Assembly: GCF_014898815.1 (NCBI RefSeq)
Contig: NW_026515546.1
Span: forward strand, 3,148,501 to 3,212,500
DNA from: Panonychus citri
Lineage: Eukaryota > Arthropoda > Arachnida > Trombidiformes > Tetranychidae
Direction of reading: 5' to 3'
Length of the DNA stretch: 64,000 nucleotides
The notes under the pieces were generated by a model. That model searched no databases. It saw only the letters and a list, made by a program, of their open reading frames with translations, and had not been told where the DNA came from. This document shows, piece by piece, positions 1 through 13,137 of the stretch. Both the position numbers and the translations under genes were made by a program. Position 1 is the stretch's first letter. Each line of letters starts with the position of its first letter.

Positions 1-2762
1 AATTAAAGAAAAAATTAACACAAAATATCAACAAAATGTACAAGTGATTTTTCAAGTACTTGTAGTGAAAATGGGATTCGATTGGAGGATTATCAATTCT
101 ACCTCACGTAGAGGAACATTGGGAAATTCCAATTTCTAAGAGTTTCATTATCTACAGAATTACATGAACTACATTAAGAGAGAATCGAATTATGTAAATA
201 TTAGTAATAGTGAAGATAGAAGACAAAGGAAAAAGTAACTAATTGATCACTGAGAGAGATGGAGGAAGACACAAGGAAAAGTAGTGGTAGCAGAGATTTA
301 CAAGTGAAAAGATAACATGAGATAGAGAAATGGAGAGAGGGAGAAAGAAATAAATTAAGCCTATGAATGAATATTTGTTTACTGTTGGATTGTCTTGGCT
401 TTTTGTGATTATTTTGTGTTGTTTTTGTTGTTGATTGAAAAAGGAGCTAATTTTAAGAGGTGATTGAATGTCTGATGGTGATGGTGATGTTTTGATATTG
501 TTGGAAGATGATGGAAAAGGGAAAACAGTTAAGATGATTTTATACCAAAGGAAGATGAGACCAGATGAGATTAGATGAGTTGGCAGAAGAGATGAAAAAA
601 TTGTTGCAAATGGTTATTACTAAAGAAGAGAAGTAACAAAATCAAGAAGAACAAGTAGAAATGTTGATTAAATAGGTAAGTTGTCATAAACGAGTAAATA
701 GTTGAAAATAATTAGGAGCAATTAAATTGTCTTTCATTGTGTGTTCAGCTTATTTACTATTAAGTGAGCGGCTTCAAGTTCCTTTGGCAAGTGAGCCAGT
801 GAATTTGTAGCTAAGGGCCAGTCACCCAAGTTCTCAATGAGAACTTCTCATTATCTCTCATTCTTTTTTTCAGGTTTTCTATTCTATTCTTCAATTTCAA
901 CCTCACCTTCACTTTTTCTTAGAAATTCTTACCTGTTTCATGTTCACTCTTTCACTTTGAGATCTTCCCTTCTCTTTCAAGCTGATTGTAGGTGAGAACG
1001 ACTCTCGATTACTTGATAGACCAGTGAGACGAAAACAAAATGGTGATTTCTGAAGAGAGAACAACAATAAATAAGATTAACTGAATTGGATTAGAAAATA
1101 ATCTAAATATTGATAGAAAAAAACAAAAATAGAAATACTTGTCACCTTGGTATTAAAGTGAACACATTACAAGTTACTAAGAGAATGGAAATGTAATTTA
1201 AATGATTAACTTGATAGAATTTGATAATTCATGTGAAATTTCAATATGTCAACTATTTAGAAATTAATTGTTGTTTCATCATTAGTAGAATATCAAATTC
1301 TAGACTTAGAATGAGAGAGAAATTCCAAGCCAGTTGGAAGAGAAAGAGTTTGATTAATACTCGGCGGCGGCTATGAGTTGATCTCTTTTTCTTTCCTATT
1401 AAAATCTATTCGCTCGATAACTGGAATAGTAATTAAGATTATTCTTCTCTAATTATTATCGAAATCAATAAAGTTTTGAGAAAATCATTTGGATAACAAT
1501 CAACTGTAAGATAAACAGAATCAATTTCAACTTAAACTTACCTTTAATTTAATAGAATTAGGTAATCACATGATTGAGAAAAATCCATGAGAACAAGAAT
1601 TAACGAATCATCATGAAGATGGATTGACGAAAGTTCCAAAAAGAAGTTGTTAATTACTAATTAAAAAGAAACAAATTTTAATAACTAATTGACTTCAAGT
1701 TAATTCGAGATGAAAAAGTGAATCTTCTTGAGTTTATTGAAGTTTTTCATGTTTTCCTGATCAGATGAAATTCAATCAAAGGGAAAATTTAATTGATATC
1801 AGTCAATGTTTAGTAGTTGATGGTGACTTTTAATTGTTCGCTGAGTTAATTAGAATGTTAATCTAACATGATGGTTATCTCTTTTGAATTATAATCGTGT
1901 TAATTGTAAATGTAATAATATTTATATATATTTGTAATAATAATCGAGGATTTAAATTAAGTTATTCCTTGATTTTGATTGTGTTGATCTGGGAATCAGC
2001 TGATTTTTTTTTCTCAAAGCAAATTGATTCTCTTTAATTGCTCTGTTAATCCAGTAATCACCATTCAATGGAAGCCAAAATATCCAGAAGAGATTCAGAA
2101 GGGGGTCAATGAAGAAAACATTTGATTGTTTCCTAATTGTTGCTCCTTACAAATAACAATTAAATTGCCAGGATAGTTTGTTAGTATTTATAACATATAT
2201 TCAATCATTCAATTTGTACAAGGGAATCCTGGTTAATTGTTTGATTTTTTCCAGACACTAGTTAGCTTGTTGATTGATAATTTGTATTTTATCAAAATGT
2301 GAATTTCTTTTGCAATTTCAACAATTAAAGGAGCTTAAAAGCAACCGTTAGAAATCATATCAATCGACTGTCATTGCAAATTCTTGGCCCATTAAGGATA
2401 AGAATTAAAGGTTAACAATGAGATGCTGAAGGAGATGATGATGACGATGGTGATGATGGTGATAAAAACGAAGATAAATAAGAATTGAAATTTTCTTCCC
2501 TGTTGGTAGATTACATTATGTTTACTCTATCGATGATGATGAATTCAGATTGAAGAAAAGCATAAATAACCAACTATCATTTGCTAATAACAAAATTACA
2601 AGCTCAATCTGAATACATTTGTCTTCATAGAGATAGATTGGAAGATAATTGAAGCAAAGATGAAGATGATGGTGAAATATGTAAATCAATCTTCTCGTTG
2701 AGAAAAGGACTTTGTTCTCGCATTAAAAAAAATAACCATCCAAATGTCACCTTTTGATTTGA
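1..2762. other. Non-coding AT-rich stretch
   Basis: No open frame longer than about 60 codons and no recognisable exon or RNA gene is visible. The sequence is AT-rich with scattered GAT-type triplets and A- or T-runs. A short GC-rich island (CGGCGGCGG) near 1362-1370 stands out from the composition but has no evident function. The last few hundred bases lie downstream of the PHRF1-like stop codon and should include its 3' UTR. I could not settle a polyadenylation signal. Confidence 0.5.
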
Positions 2763-5700
2763 TCATTTTCCTTTGACAGTTTTACTCTTTTTACGATCAT
2801 GTTTGTACCTTTGACAATAACCTTCGACCAGTAAACGAACTTTTTGTGGATTAATCTCTCCTGATTTGCTGTGACAGATCTACGATTTGACAAGAAAATA
2901 AATAACAACAACAATTAGTTAATTTTTGTCTCTTATTTGATAGCAAACAAAATTTACCTTTGGAACTGCTTTTCTCATAATTTCTTTGTATTCATCTTTG
3001 GTGATTTCTTTTCGTTGATAAAATGGTTTCAGTACCATTTTCACCTCTTCAACTACACGTTCTTGTCTATTCAATTTTTTCAAATACTAGAAAAAGTGAT
3101 AAATGAAATATTAGAGTTAATTGTCTGATAGAATTGTAGAGATGATTTAATTTGTGACACAAACCTTTTCTTTGACTTGTAATTCGACTGCGGATGAAGG
3201 TACATCATCAAGAACGGCAACATCAGTTATTTTCATTCCTGGACCTTGAGGTGCTGATCCAATTGGAGTTGGGCCTTGATTTACTGACGAAGTTACTTTT
3301 TTGGTTGGTTCTTTGTCGATTACCTTTGTTTTGACTGAATGATGATGTGAATGGGAGACTGAACGAGATTTAGAATCTAAATGGAGAAAGGAAAATAGTG
3401 TTGATGAAGAAGATGCTACTGAAGAAGATGATGATGATGAAGATGAAGACGATGAAGACAATGGTTTCTTAGATAATTTATGGGGAAACATTGATTCTTT
3501 ACCTAAAACGGGAGCAGGTTTTTTGAAAATATTGTTGACATTTGAAGATGATACCATTTTGGATGACTTGGTTTTAGATTGTTGTTGCTCTGCTGCTTTG
3601 ATTAGATTTTCCAATAATGATTTTAATGAAGGTGATAGTGAATTTATATTAGGTGCTAAGGTTGCAGTTGATGACGATGATTTATTTGTTTGATCATTTC
3701 CAGATGATCCACTAGCTGCTGATAATGTAAATATGATAAAAACAGTAAATCAGTAAATTGAATAGACAATACAATTAATAAACTTTGTAAGAAGTTAATA
3801 ATTTACCATGAAGAAATGTTGATGATTGAAGAGATGATGATGTAGATGAGGATAAGATTCCTATGTGGAAATATGAGAAATAAAACAAATTGTTAAAATC
3901 AATAGTTATTGTTACTATTTATCACTGATATTTGATTCTTCTAGACCAATGGTTTTTGTATTGTTGTGATAATTTTAGAAAATTAAATAAACAATTACCA
4001 GTTGATCCGCTATGAGAAGGGTGAGATTGCTTGGATGAGTCTCTGTAATAAGAAAAAGAGAAAAATTGATTATCTTTGGTGTTAAGTTTTCTTAAATAAA
4101 CAAGAACAAAACTCACGAGTGAGATGAATGAGTTTTGGTTTGAAGGTTCAAAGTTTTCTGAATTTGAGCTAAAAGCGAGCCTGGAGCTGGTGGTAAAGAG
4201 GATTCGGCGAGAGTGGGAGCCCGACAAGTTGATGTTGTCGATGATGAAAGAGGAGGAATGATGGGAGATTTAAATTTATGTTGATTTGTTGTTGTCGGGG
4301 TATTGTTATTGTTTGTGTGAGGTGATCGAGGCGAAGGCAATTCCGGTGTTTCAGGCCTAGGGACAGTTTCAACGGCGGAAATCTGCTTCTCACTAGGCGA
4401 TAACTTTTTCTCCATCTCGTTTAACCTTAAAAGAAATTGATAAAAAAAAAATCAAAGCGGAAACGATTAATAATCACAATTCCAAATCAAGATATCACAA
4501 TTAGTTACAAGTTTTGATGAAAGTGAAGAGATAAAAATAAAAGATTGATAATAAACAACTGATTAAACCAGTTAGTTATCAGGAGACAACTGTGACAATC
4601 AAATGATTTGGTCGATTAAATTATTTAGTGACATTGGAATCAAATTTTTCATTTAATTCATTCAATATGAGAGGAAACTATTAAATGGGTTAAATAAATT
4701 TTTTATCAATCCAAAGAAAGTTAACTTACTTTGCCTGAGATCGAGCGATTTCACTTTTAATCAATTGATCGTCTTCAGGACTATCCAATGGAGCTTCCGG
4801 ATCATAAATATCTGGATCAATCGAAGGTGAATTAAGTGATTTAATGCTTCCTTGTTGTTTAGTTGGTGTTCCATTGCTATAATCTCCTTCAAGAGATTCA
4901 TCTTGAATTGGAGTTGGCATAGTTTGATCAGGGGAGGAAAGGATAACGTTTTTCTCGGCTCTTTCATCATCTGGAGGTGTTCTTGGACCCACCGTGGGTG
5001 GAAGATGAACATTTGGAGACGTTTGATCGGACAAAAGTGTTCGAGGTAAAAACCGAAGTCCAGTTTCTTCTTTACCAGACTTATCGATAGTTGGATCAAA
5101 ATCTACAAGGGAACTATCGACTTTCTTATTCTGACTGTTCTCATCCCAAAAAATATCAAATTCAGTTCTTGATTTGGATACTAAACGAACATCCTTTTTC
5201 GGTGGTGAACCAGGTTTCGATAAAACTGATTTAATTTCCGTCGGGGATCGGGAAACTTTACTATTACTGTTATTAACATTATTAACATTATTGGTATTGT
5301 TTGTATTGGTGCCTATCAGATTGGTTGGGATACCATGTTCTTTGTGATCTTTATAATCTTTAGCATCTTCAATTTTCACTTTAATCTCTTTGGTGTTCAC
5401 CTCGTTCGTGGTTGGATTAACTGAGGATAAAACTTTCCCACTCTTGGTTTGTATTGATTCGCGTCGATCATCTCGATTTCTATTGGAAATGTGATCATGA
5501 TCAGATGGAGATGAGTGTCGCGCTCTTTTCGTTCTAGAACGAGATATACGTGACTTTTCATCCCTTTCTTCACGATGGTTAGGAGAGGTCGTTGTTTTAT
5601 GAGATGAAGAAAGTGGCGATGATCGACCATCGCGTGAATGATGACGATGTTTACTACTACTCTTTTTGTGATGATGATCTTGATGGCGAGAGTTATTGGT

Positions 5701-7494
5701 AGAACTTGTTGCTATTTTGTCACTGGTTAGATTTGTCGATATTCGTTTTCCATTGCTACTTTCAATTGGATCGTAATGTTTTGCACTTTTTGTTTCTCGA
5801 TAATCATCTTCATCGCTGTATTTACTGTGTTTATGTTTATGTTTTCGTTTCTTTTTCTTTCCTTTTGATTTATCATCTTCTTCTGGATCAGATTTCTTTC
5901 TAATGTCACTGGTTTTATTTTCAATCGGATCGTGATGGGGACTTGTCTTTCTCGACTCTTTTCGAGTTGGTGATCGATTATTTCTTGATGAATCTCTTCT
6001 ATGACTACTGCTACTTCGACGTTTCGACGAATTATCATCAGATCTTGATCGTATCGTTGAAGAAGTTAAAGGTGGCAAAGGAAGATGTGATAATAATGTC
6101 GCATTTGTGGTTGTTGTTGTTGTCGTCGTTGATATTGGTAATGTTGATGAAGGTGAAAGTATTTCTTTACTTGCACTTAAACGCTTTCTTTTATCACTAT
6201 GAGTTCTATCTTCACGTAGATGATTTTCACGATTTCTATCATTTTCACGGTGTTTTGAAGTTCTTTCATCATGTGGTATAAGACGCCGATTATTATCAAC
6301 ATCATGGCGATTTGGTAAAGATGATCTGCTTCCTCTATTTTCACGAGAATCTTTCGGTGTTTCCTCATCTCTATCTCGCGGTTCTTTCTTGATTGTTCTT
6401 AATAAACTTGATTTGTGATCTTCTTTCTTGTTATCCTTTGAGCTGCTTCGTTTAGATTTACTACTTGAATTGTTATCGTGTTTTTTGGCATGAATAATTT
6501 TACCATGTTTACATCTTTTCAATTTAGCTTTACTTTCTCCATCAGGATCAGTTGTTTCCCTCTCTTCGGCTGTTGAAGGTAATTTAATTTCTTCACTTGG
6601 TGTTATCGTCTGATCGGCAACTATACTTTCATTTACTTGCACTGGAGGTTTAATATCAATCACAGGTAATTCATCGTGGTTTTCATTATTATAAGTACTT
6701 TCTATATTATTGTTATCGGTGGTGATTATATCATTATTATCATTGTTTGTGGTTAAATTGTTGATTTTTGTGTCCTTATTATGGTTACTTGAATTGTCAA
6801 CATTATCAATTTCTAAAGGAATATCTTCTGGAGGTAATTGTGGCCCATAAGAATCTTCCTGTTCATCAGGTAAAGGTGAACGATCATCAACACCAGATAA
6901 ATCGGTATCTATATCAGGACCATCATCTCTTAATGGAACTGAACCATGAGAATTTAATTCTGAACCAAAAAGTGAAAGAACACCAATACCAGCAGCAGAT
7001 CTTTTATGATTAATTGTATTTTCTTGGGTCATCTTTCTAATGGTGGGTAGAGAATGAATACCAAGAGATAAATTTCTCTCGATTCCCAATTTTTTACAAA
7101 TTCTTGCTCGAGGTGTTAAAGCTTTGCCAGTAACCAATTTTTTAGTTGTTCTTTTACGCCGAGTAGTTTTTCGTGTGGTTGTTGTTGTTGTTGCAGTTGT
7201 TCGGCGTCTTCTTCTTCCCTTAGTTTTACGTTTGTAGGTTGATTTTCTTTTGGTTGACACTTTACGTCCTCCTGCTTTTCTACGCACTTTACGGGTTCGA
7301 GTTACTTTTGAAGCACTGGTACCACCGAGTTCCAAATTTTCATGGTAACTTTTAATGCTGTTTGGCTTTATATCTAAGTTAAAATTAACCTTTGTCTCCT
7401 GTTTCACAGAATGATGAGTATTGGCTGAAGATGAATAACAAGTATCATTTTTCTCCAATTTTACCTTAACTGGTGCACTTGGTTCAGTTTTCAT
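2763..7494 (-). CDS. PHRF1: PHRF1-like protein, seven exons, RING/PHD not found
   Basis: Exons in transcript order are 7494-4730, 4425-4117, 4042-3999, 3860-3807, 3718-3165, 3086-2958 and 2879-2763. All junctions are GT-AG, phases agree, and the sum is 1323 codons plus stop. The identification rests on the last two exons, which encode the conserved PHRF1 C-terminal domain (LKPFYQRKEITKDEY followed by CHSKSGEINPQKV), and on a basic stretch followed by RARICKKLGI and GIGVLSLFGS, which correspond to the segment after the PHD finger in PHRF1. PHRF1 proteins bind the RNA polymerase II C-terminal domain and act as E3 ligases. The middle is a long Arg/Ser/Lys/Asp-rich, SR-like disordered region. The chosen start (ATG at 7494, MKTEPSAPV) has no intron signal before it. 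An in-frame ATG at 7551 also exists but sits in a low-complexity stretch. The N-terminal RING and PHD fingers of animal PHRF1 are absent between this start and the divergent XRCC1 gene. Confidence 0.85.
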
Positions 7495-8242
7495 CAGTAA
7501 CACAGGGGAAAAGGAGAAGGTTAAAAAAGGCAGAAAATGAAATGGAAACAAAAAAAAATGAAAAAAAAAGAAACACTAAAAAAACTACCAAGGGAAGTGA
7601 GAGAGAGACAATAACAAAAGATGAAGATAAAGATGAAAAAAAAGATGAGTGTGTATGTGTAAGAAAGAGAGAGCGACAGAGAAAGAGACAGAGAAAGAGG
7701 AAAAAAAGGTAAAGGTGGTTAAGAAAAGTCCAAAAAGGTGATCCAGAAGAGACACTAAGATAACAAGTCGAGGTAATAAATAGTAAAGTGAAAACAATTT
7801 AATTTATTTATTGAAAATTTTAATTTTTCACCAAATTAACAATAATTTCAAATCAACTGAGAATTCAACTTGATGGAATCAAAGAGAAAAATGAGCGAGA
7901 CTGAGCCAGCCGAGTTTTGGGAAATTCTATTCGCCGAAAAAAGGAAAGAGAAAAATGGAAAATCAGCTGAGAGAATAAATTTTTTTTCTTATTTTGATTT
8001 AGATTAAAACTCGAACAAAGTGATTTCGGTTTGATTTAATTGTAATTAGTTGTTTGTCTTTTTAATTTATTAGCATCGGTTGATTGATTGTTTTACTGTT
8101 TTAATTGAAGTGATTTTGACTTTTGATTAGTTTTTTATTTGATTATTTTGAGTGTTTCTTATGATTTTTTGATTTGTGACTCAAAGGGATAGTTGAACAA
8201 ATGAATTGTTGTTTATGTGATTGTTGATTAAGGATTAATTTA
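7495..8242. promoter_or_regulatory. Shared divergent intergenic region PHRF1/XRCC1
   Basis: About 750 bases separate the start codons of the minus-strand PHRF1-like gene and the plus-strand XRCC1 gene, so both promoters and 5' leaders must lie here. The left part is purine-rich on the plus strand (A- and GA-runs at 7550-7710). The right part is T-rich. No cysteine-rich exon is visible on the minus strand. No specific promoter motif can be claimed. Confidence 0.4.
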
Positions 8243-9641
8243 ATGGGTTCTCATATTAAATTAGAGAAAATTGTTTCCTGTTCTTCTGAAGATGCTGATT
8301 TTCCAGCTAAAAATTTATTAACCTGTGGTGAAGTTCCTGGTTCTTGGTTAACTGCAAATGAAGGGGAAAGTCAAGCAACGGTTGTCATTCAATTGGATAG
8401 AAAATATCAAATCAATCATTTGGAGATTAAAAATGAATCTTCTGCATTTATTGAAGTTCTCGTAGCAGATTCAAGTTCAACCGATGAGATTAAATTTCAA
8501 GTATTATTATCGGCATCTTCATTCATGACACCCAATGAGAGTAAAATTTACTTAATGTCAATCGATGTCGGATTTTCACCAAAGATAAACTATCACCATC
8601 GGCGTTGAAACAAACATTTGATTTGGTAAAAATTAATTGTACCCAACCTTTTAATAAGTCAATCAAATATGGATTAGCATGTATTAAACTCACCGAGGGA
8701 GAAGATATCGACACCAATTTATCCAGTCCATCGGTTATTCTTACTCAATCACCTGGAATCAAAACTCGATCAACTGAAGTTACCCCCAAAGGCGATGACA
8801 ATAGACCAACAACACCGAAAATGACTGATCCTTTATCCGATGATGAATTTTCACCTTCTTCAAATAAGCGATTGAAAGCCCTGAAAATGAACGATGTCGA
8901 CAATGAACCTTCAACCTCTAATCTGGAAAAACAAGCTACCGTTAAACAAAAGGTTAAAAAGCCAAAGATCGATGTACCTTTCTGTCAACTTATGAGCGGT
9001 GTTACATTTACAATTAGTGGCTTTCAAAATCCACTTCGATCGGAAATCCGTAGTAAAGGCTTACAAATGGGAGCCAAGTACAAGGGTGATTGGGATAATA
9101 GTTGTACCCATTTAATTTGTGCCTTTCCAAATACACCAAAATTTAATCAAGTCCAGGCAACCGGAACTGGAAAGATAATCACCAAAGAATGGATTGAAGA
9201 TTCATTTGAAAAGCGAGAACTATTATCATGGAGGAAATATAATCTAGATAATCAACAAAAGACTAAAACAAATAAAGTGAAAATGTAACCGGTAAAAAGA
9301 AAAGGAAAGATGAGAGTAACTCAGAGGACGATGAACATGATTCAGAAATGGATGATTTTATCGTTGATGATGATGAAGAAGATGATATTGAAGATGGTGA
9401 AGATGAAGAATATGATCCAAAAAAAGATAAACATATTGAAGATGAAGATGAAGATGAAGATCTTAATGAATTAGGACCAGTTTTACCTTCAAAATTACGA
9501 GATGATTCACCTGAAAGACAATTAACTCCATCACCCCGAAAGAAAGATGATAAAACAATTAATAAACTAACCAACCAAATGAAAGATGATGAGTATAACA
9601 GCGATACCATTTATGATGCTGCCACCGATGATGAAAATTAA
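8243..9641 (+). CDS. XRCC1: XRCC1-like DNA-repair scaffold with two frame breaks
   Basis: XRCC1 is a scaffold for single-strand-break and base-excision repair. Residues 1-160 form the XRCC1 N-terminal domain (VSCSSEDADFPAKNLL, FIEVLV, SSFMTPNES, NCTQPFNK), which binds DNA polymerase beta in animals. A BRCT domain follows, starting near 8980 (FTISGFQNPLRSEIR, GAKYKGDWDNSCTHLICAF, IITKEWIEDS); in XRCC1 this domain binds poly(ADP-ribose)/PARP1. An acidic linker ends in YDAATDDEN at the stop. The gene has no intron. The frame is broken twice: at the A-run 8543-8546 and at the A-run 9280-9283. One base is missing at each place, and homology resumes immediately in the next frame. Summing both, the length fits about 466 residues. 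The second, ligase III-binding BRCT domain of animal XRCC1 is not present downstream. Confidence 0.85.
8541..8548 (+). other. Frame break 1 in XRCC1
   Basis: The upstream frame encodes SSFMTPNESK, then runs 22 codons of non-homologous sequence to a stop at 8606-8608. In the next frame the sequence from about 8559 reads NRCRIFTKDKL, matching the NRVRMF..DKL motif of XRCC1. The shift equals one missing base at the four-A run. It could be a consensus error or a real lesion. Confidence 0.75.
9278..9286 (+). other. Frame break 2 in XRCC1
   Basis: After the first BRCT domain the reading frame meets TAA immediately past a four-A run. The alternative frame continues with a Lys-rich then Asp/Glu-rich linker typical of XRCC1 to a stop at 9639-9641. 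This is again equivalent to one missing A. Confidence 0.6.
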
Positions 9642-10175
9642 CCAAATTCCAATAATCTAAATATTTCCTTAATTGTTACAAAGAGTAACAACTTCCCAAG
9701 TCTTTGCATTGTTACCAAAAAAAATGTAATCAACCATTTACATATACTGTTTTTAAGCTCACAATTCATTAATTTTATTAGAAAAAAAATTGAGTCGAAT
9801 GATTTTTTTTTCGATTAAAAAGAAAAATTTAATTCGATTGAAAAAAATTCCAAGTTACTCATTCAACCGATTTTTGGATTTACCGCCAAATCTCTTGAAG
9901 GTTTTTCTATCAATAGAAACATTTGTTTATCTTTTCTTATGAAAGAAAAGAAAATGTTGTCAACCGATTATCAATATTTCTAATTAATAATCTAAATTAA
10001 TTTCTATTTAATGCCATTTTTATAGTTCTACTAATTAGTCAACAAAATTTAACTTCAATCTAAATCTACTGATTAATGATATTTGATTTGGAAACATGAA
10101 GTTACCATATCATAGATTAAGATTTTACTTTCAACTGGGTTAACATTCAATTGGAAAAATCAAACAACTGATCAG
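9642..10175 (+). other. Intergenic plus 5' leader of EXTL3
   Basis: This is AT-rich, non-coding sequence between the XRCC1 stop and the EXTL3 leader. No trace of a second BRCT domain was found in any frame. The right end (up to 10175, ending in CAG before GTGAGT) is inferred to be a 5' untranslated exon of EXTL3. Its intron is 10176-10273, with acceptor TTTTTAG nine bases before the start codon. Confidence 0.5.
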
Positions 10176-10282
10176 GTGAGTGATTAATTTGATTGTTTGT
10201 ATTTCATCATTGAATTATTTATGAATTAATTAGTCAATTTCTTTAATTTAAAGTGTAAATTTTTTCTTTTTAGGAAATTAAG

Positions 10283-13137
10283 ATGATTCCGATTCGCCTT
10301 TCACGAATTATTTTTCTACTCATATTTTTGGCTGTTCTTTTGTTGAATCATTATTACATATCGAAGACCGTTGATGATGATGATCAGTTAATTAGTTCTA
10401 ATGTTCGATTAACCGGTAAAAGATTATCATCTCATCCATCATATACTCTAGATGATCTAGATGCTGTTTCTCGGGCTGATGATCTTTCCTACCGGATTAA
10501 GGAGATGATCAGGATTAAAGGTTCGGTTTCTAATGAATTGAAAAATTTGGAATCAAGGAAACAGAAGCTTCAAAATGATATCTCAAGTTTAAGTAATCAA
10601 ATGATTGAAATTGAATATCGATTAAGTAAAAAACAATCAGATCTTAATCGACTTTACCTTTCGATTGGCCAAGCTGAATTTACTCTTAAAGAAACCTCAT
10701 CGGTGAATCAACCATTTCTCTCAAGGCCAATTAAATTGTTACCTCTCTCTCGTCCTCAGGATTATTCAATCAACGAAAATGCCAACAATCAACTAATCAA
10801 TGGATGTTCAATGTCTTCATGTTTTGATTATTCTAGGTGTTCATTAACTTCAGGATTCCCAATTTACATTTACTCATCAATAATTGAAAGTCAATCAACT
10901 GGTCGCTTGTCAAGTGATAATTTGCATGATTTAGTTAATCAATTTAAAAGAAATCATCATAATACACTTGATGGTAACATCGCCTGTGTTTATATTGTCC
11001 TAATTAACCCACAATCTAATTTAGACATTGAAAATATTCAATCAACTTTACATAGTCTTGACTATTGGTCAGGTGATGGTCGCAATCATTTAATCATTAA
11101 CCTTAATCAAAATGTCGATATAATTGATTACGGGATCAAATCTTTTCGAGCTCTAGTCCTTCAAAGTAATTTTAATGGTAATCACTTACGAGAAGATTTT
11201 GATGTCATAATCCCATCGCTTACAATTAACAATAATAATCATCTGATTTCATCATCAAAAATACCAAATTGTCCAGCAAGACGAAAATATCTCATCACAT
11301 ATCAGGGATCATTAAATCAATCAACTTCTAATGATGGCCAATATCGACAATTATTTGAGATAATGACTTCAATCACCAATTCATCGACCAATGATGAGAT
11401 CCTTTTTAATTTCAATTGTGCCAACACTAATTGTACAAGTTTTTTTACTCAATCAACATTTTCCATTGTGTTACCTCCTTTGAATACTTTAAATCAGCGA
11501 GGATACAAATCTCATCCTGTTCTCATTGACGAGACACTTGAACTGCTCTCTTTCGGTGTGATTCCAGTGTTAATTGGTGGAAATGATTACAAGTTACCAT
11601 TCCATGAGATTATTGATTGGAAGAAAATTGTTTTACATCTTCCACTTGCCAGAATGCCAGAGATTCACCTGATTGTTAAATCATTCAGTGATTCAGATAT
11701 CATTGATATGAGGCGACAGGGAAAGTTAATTTATGATCGTTACTTTTCAACGATTGATTCAAGAATCAATTCATTGATCTCATTTGTCAGACATCAGCGT
11801 CTCAACATTCCCGCTTTACCTGTGGTGGAAAACACTTTACCCTTTCTATTCAATTCCACTTACTCTTCCAATAAATATTTGTATGCATTTGAAAATCCAG
11901 AGAGTATTGGTGGTAATCAGGAAACGGAAATCGATCGAAATCTTGGTCCAATTGAATCACCTTTTCCATCGATCACTTTTCAACGTAACTTTTCACTTAC
12001 TCTGTGCCATGGTTACTCTTTATGGAATTCACCTCAACTCAATCCATTTATCCTTTATCCGAATACACCTTTTGATCCTGTCCTACCTTCGGAGGCCAAA
12101 TTTACAGGCTCAGGTTATGGATTCCGTCCAATTGGTCAAGGAGCTGGTGGAACAGGTAAAGAGTTTAGTGAAGCTCTTGGTGGTAACTGGCCAAAGGAAC
12201 AATTTACAATCGTCATGTTAACTTATGAACGAGAAACAATTTTAATTAAATCGTTGGAGAGACTTTTAGGTTTACCTTATTTAAACAAAGTTTTGGTCAT
12301 TTGGAATAGTCCTAGAAAACCTTCAGATGATGTTAAATGGCCTGATCTTGGTGTACCAATTAACGTAATTGAAGCAGATCAAAACAGTTTGAACAATCGT
12401 TTCAAACCTTATTCTCAAATAGAAACTGAAGCAATACTTTCAATGGACGATGATGTTCATCTTCGTCACGATGAGATAATATTTGGTTTTCGGTAAGTTG
12501 AATAAAGTTAAAAGTGACTATTAGACGATTAGTAGTAAATTTTGATGATTATCTTTCGTTTGAATTAGTGTTTGGAGGGAAGCTCGTGATCGTGTTGTTG
12601 GTTTTCCAGGTCGATATCATGCTTGGGATAACAATTTCAATTCGTGGCTTTACAATTCAAATTACACTTGTGAATTATCAATGGTTCTAACTGGAGCAGC
12701 TTTTTTTCACAAAGTAATTAGATCAAACACTTTCACAGTGATATGATTTTATTTCAAGAATCGTTAATTTGAAATTATTTTCTCTTTTCCACATTCAGTA
12801 TTACACTTACATGTACACTCATTCAATGGATAAAGCAATAAGAGAAAAAGTCGATGAATTGATGAACTGTGAAGATATTGCAATGAATTTTTTAGTCTCT
12901 CATATAACTCGTCAACCACCATTGAAGGTCACATCACGATGGACCTTTAAATGTGTTGGATGTCCAGTCCGACTGTCAGAAGATGATTCTCACTTTCAAG
13001 AAAGACACAAGTGTATCAATTATTTCACTTCGCTTTATGGTTACAATCCACTTTTACAAACCCAATTCCGAGCTGATTCCATATTGTTTAAAACTCGTAT
13101 TCCTCATGATAAAACCAAGTGTTTCAAATTCCTGTAA
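10283..13137 (+). CDS. EXTL3: Exostosin-like 3 glycosyltransferase (botv), three exons
   Basis: Exons are 10283-12492, 12569-12713 and 12799-13137, with GT-AG junctions and matching phases, giving 897 residues, close to the usual length of about 920. EXTL3 is a Golgi type II membrane glycosyltransferase that adds the first GlcNAc in heparan-sulfate chain initiation. Seen in order: a short cytoplasmic tail and signal anchor (IIFLLIFLAVLLL, residues 9-21); a predicted coiled coil around residues 75-130; the exostosin-type domain; and the C-terminal GT64 domain with FTIVMLTYERE, LNKVLVIWNSP, the metal-binding motif MDDDVHLRHDEI, VWREARDRVVGFPGR, LTGAAFFHK, and the terminal FKTRIPHDKTKCFKFL. The whole C-terminal half is typical of EXTL3 rather than EXT1 or EXT2. 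A 5' leader intron (10176-10273) is inferred. No frame damage is seen. Confidence 0.95.

Noticed and set aside
2937..3128. 63-codon plus-strand ORF
   Set aside because: It is the antisense of the conserved PHRF1 C-terminal exon 3086-2958, which has clear homology and splice sites.
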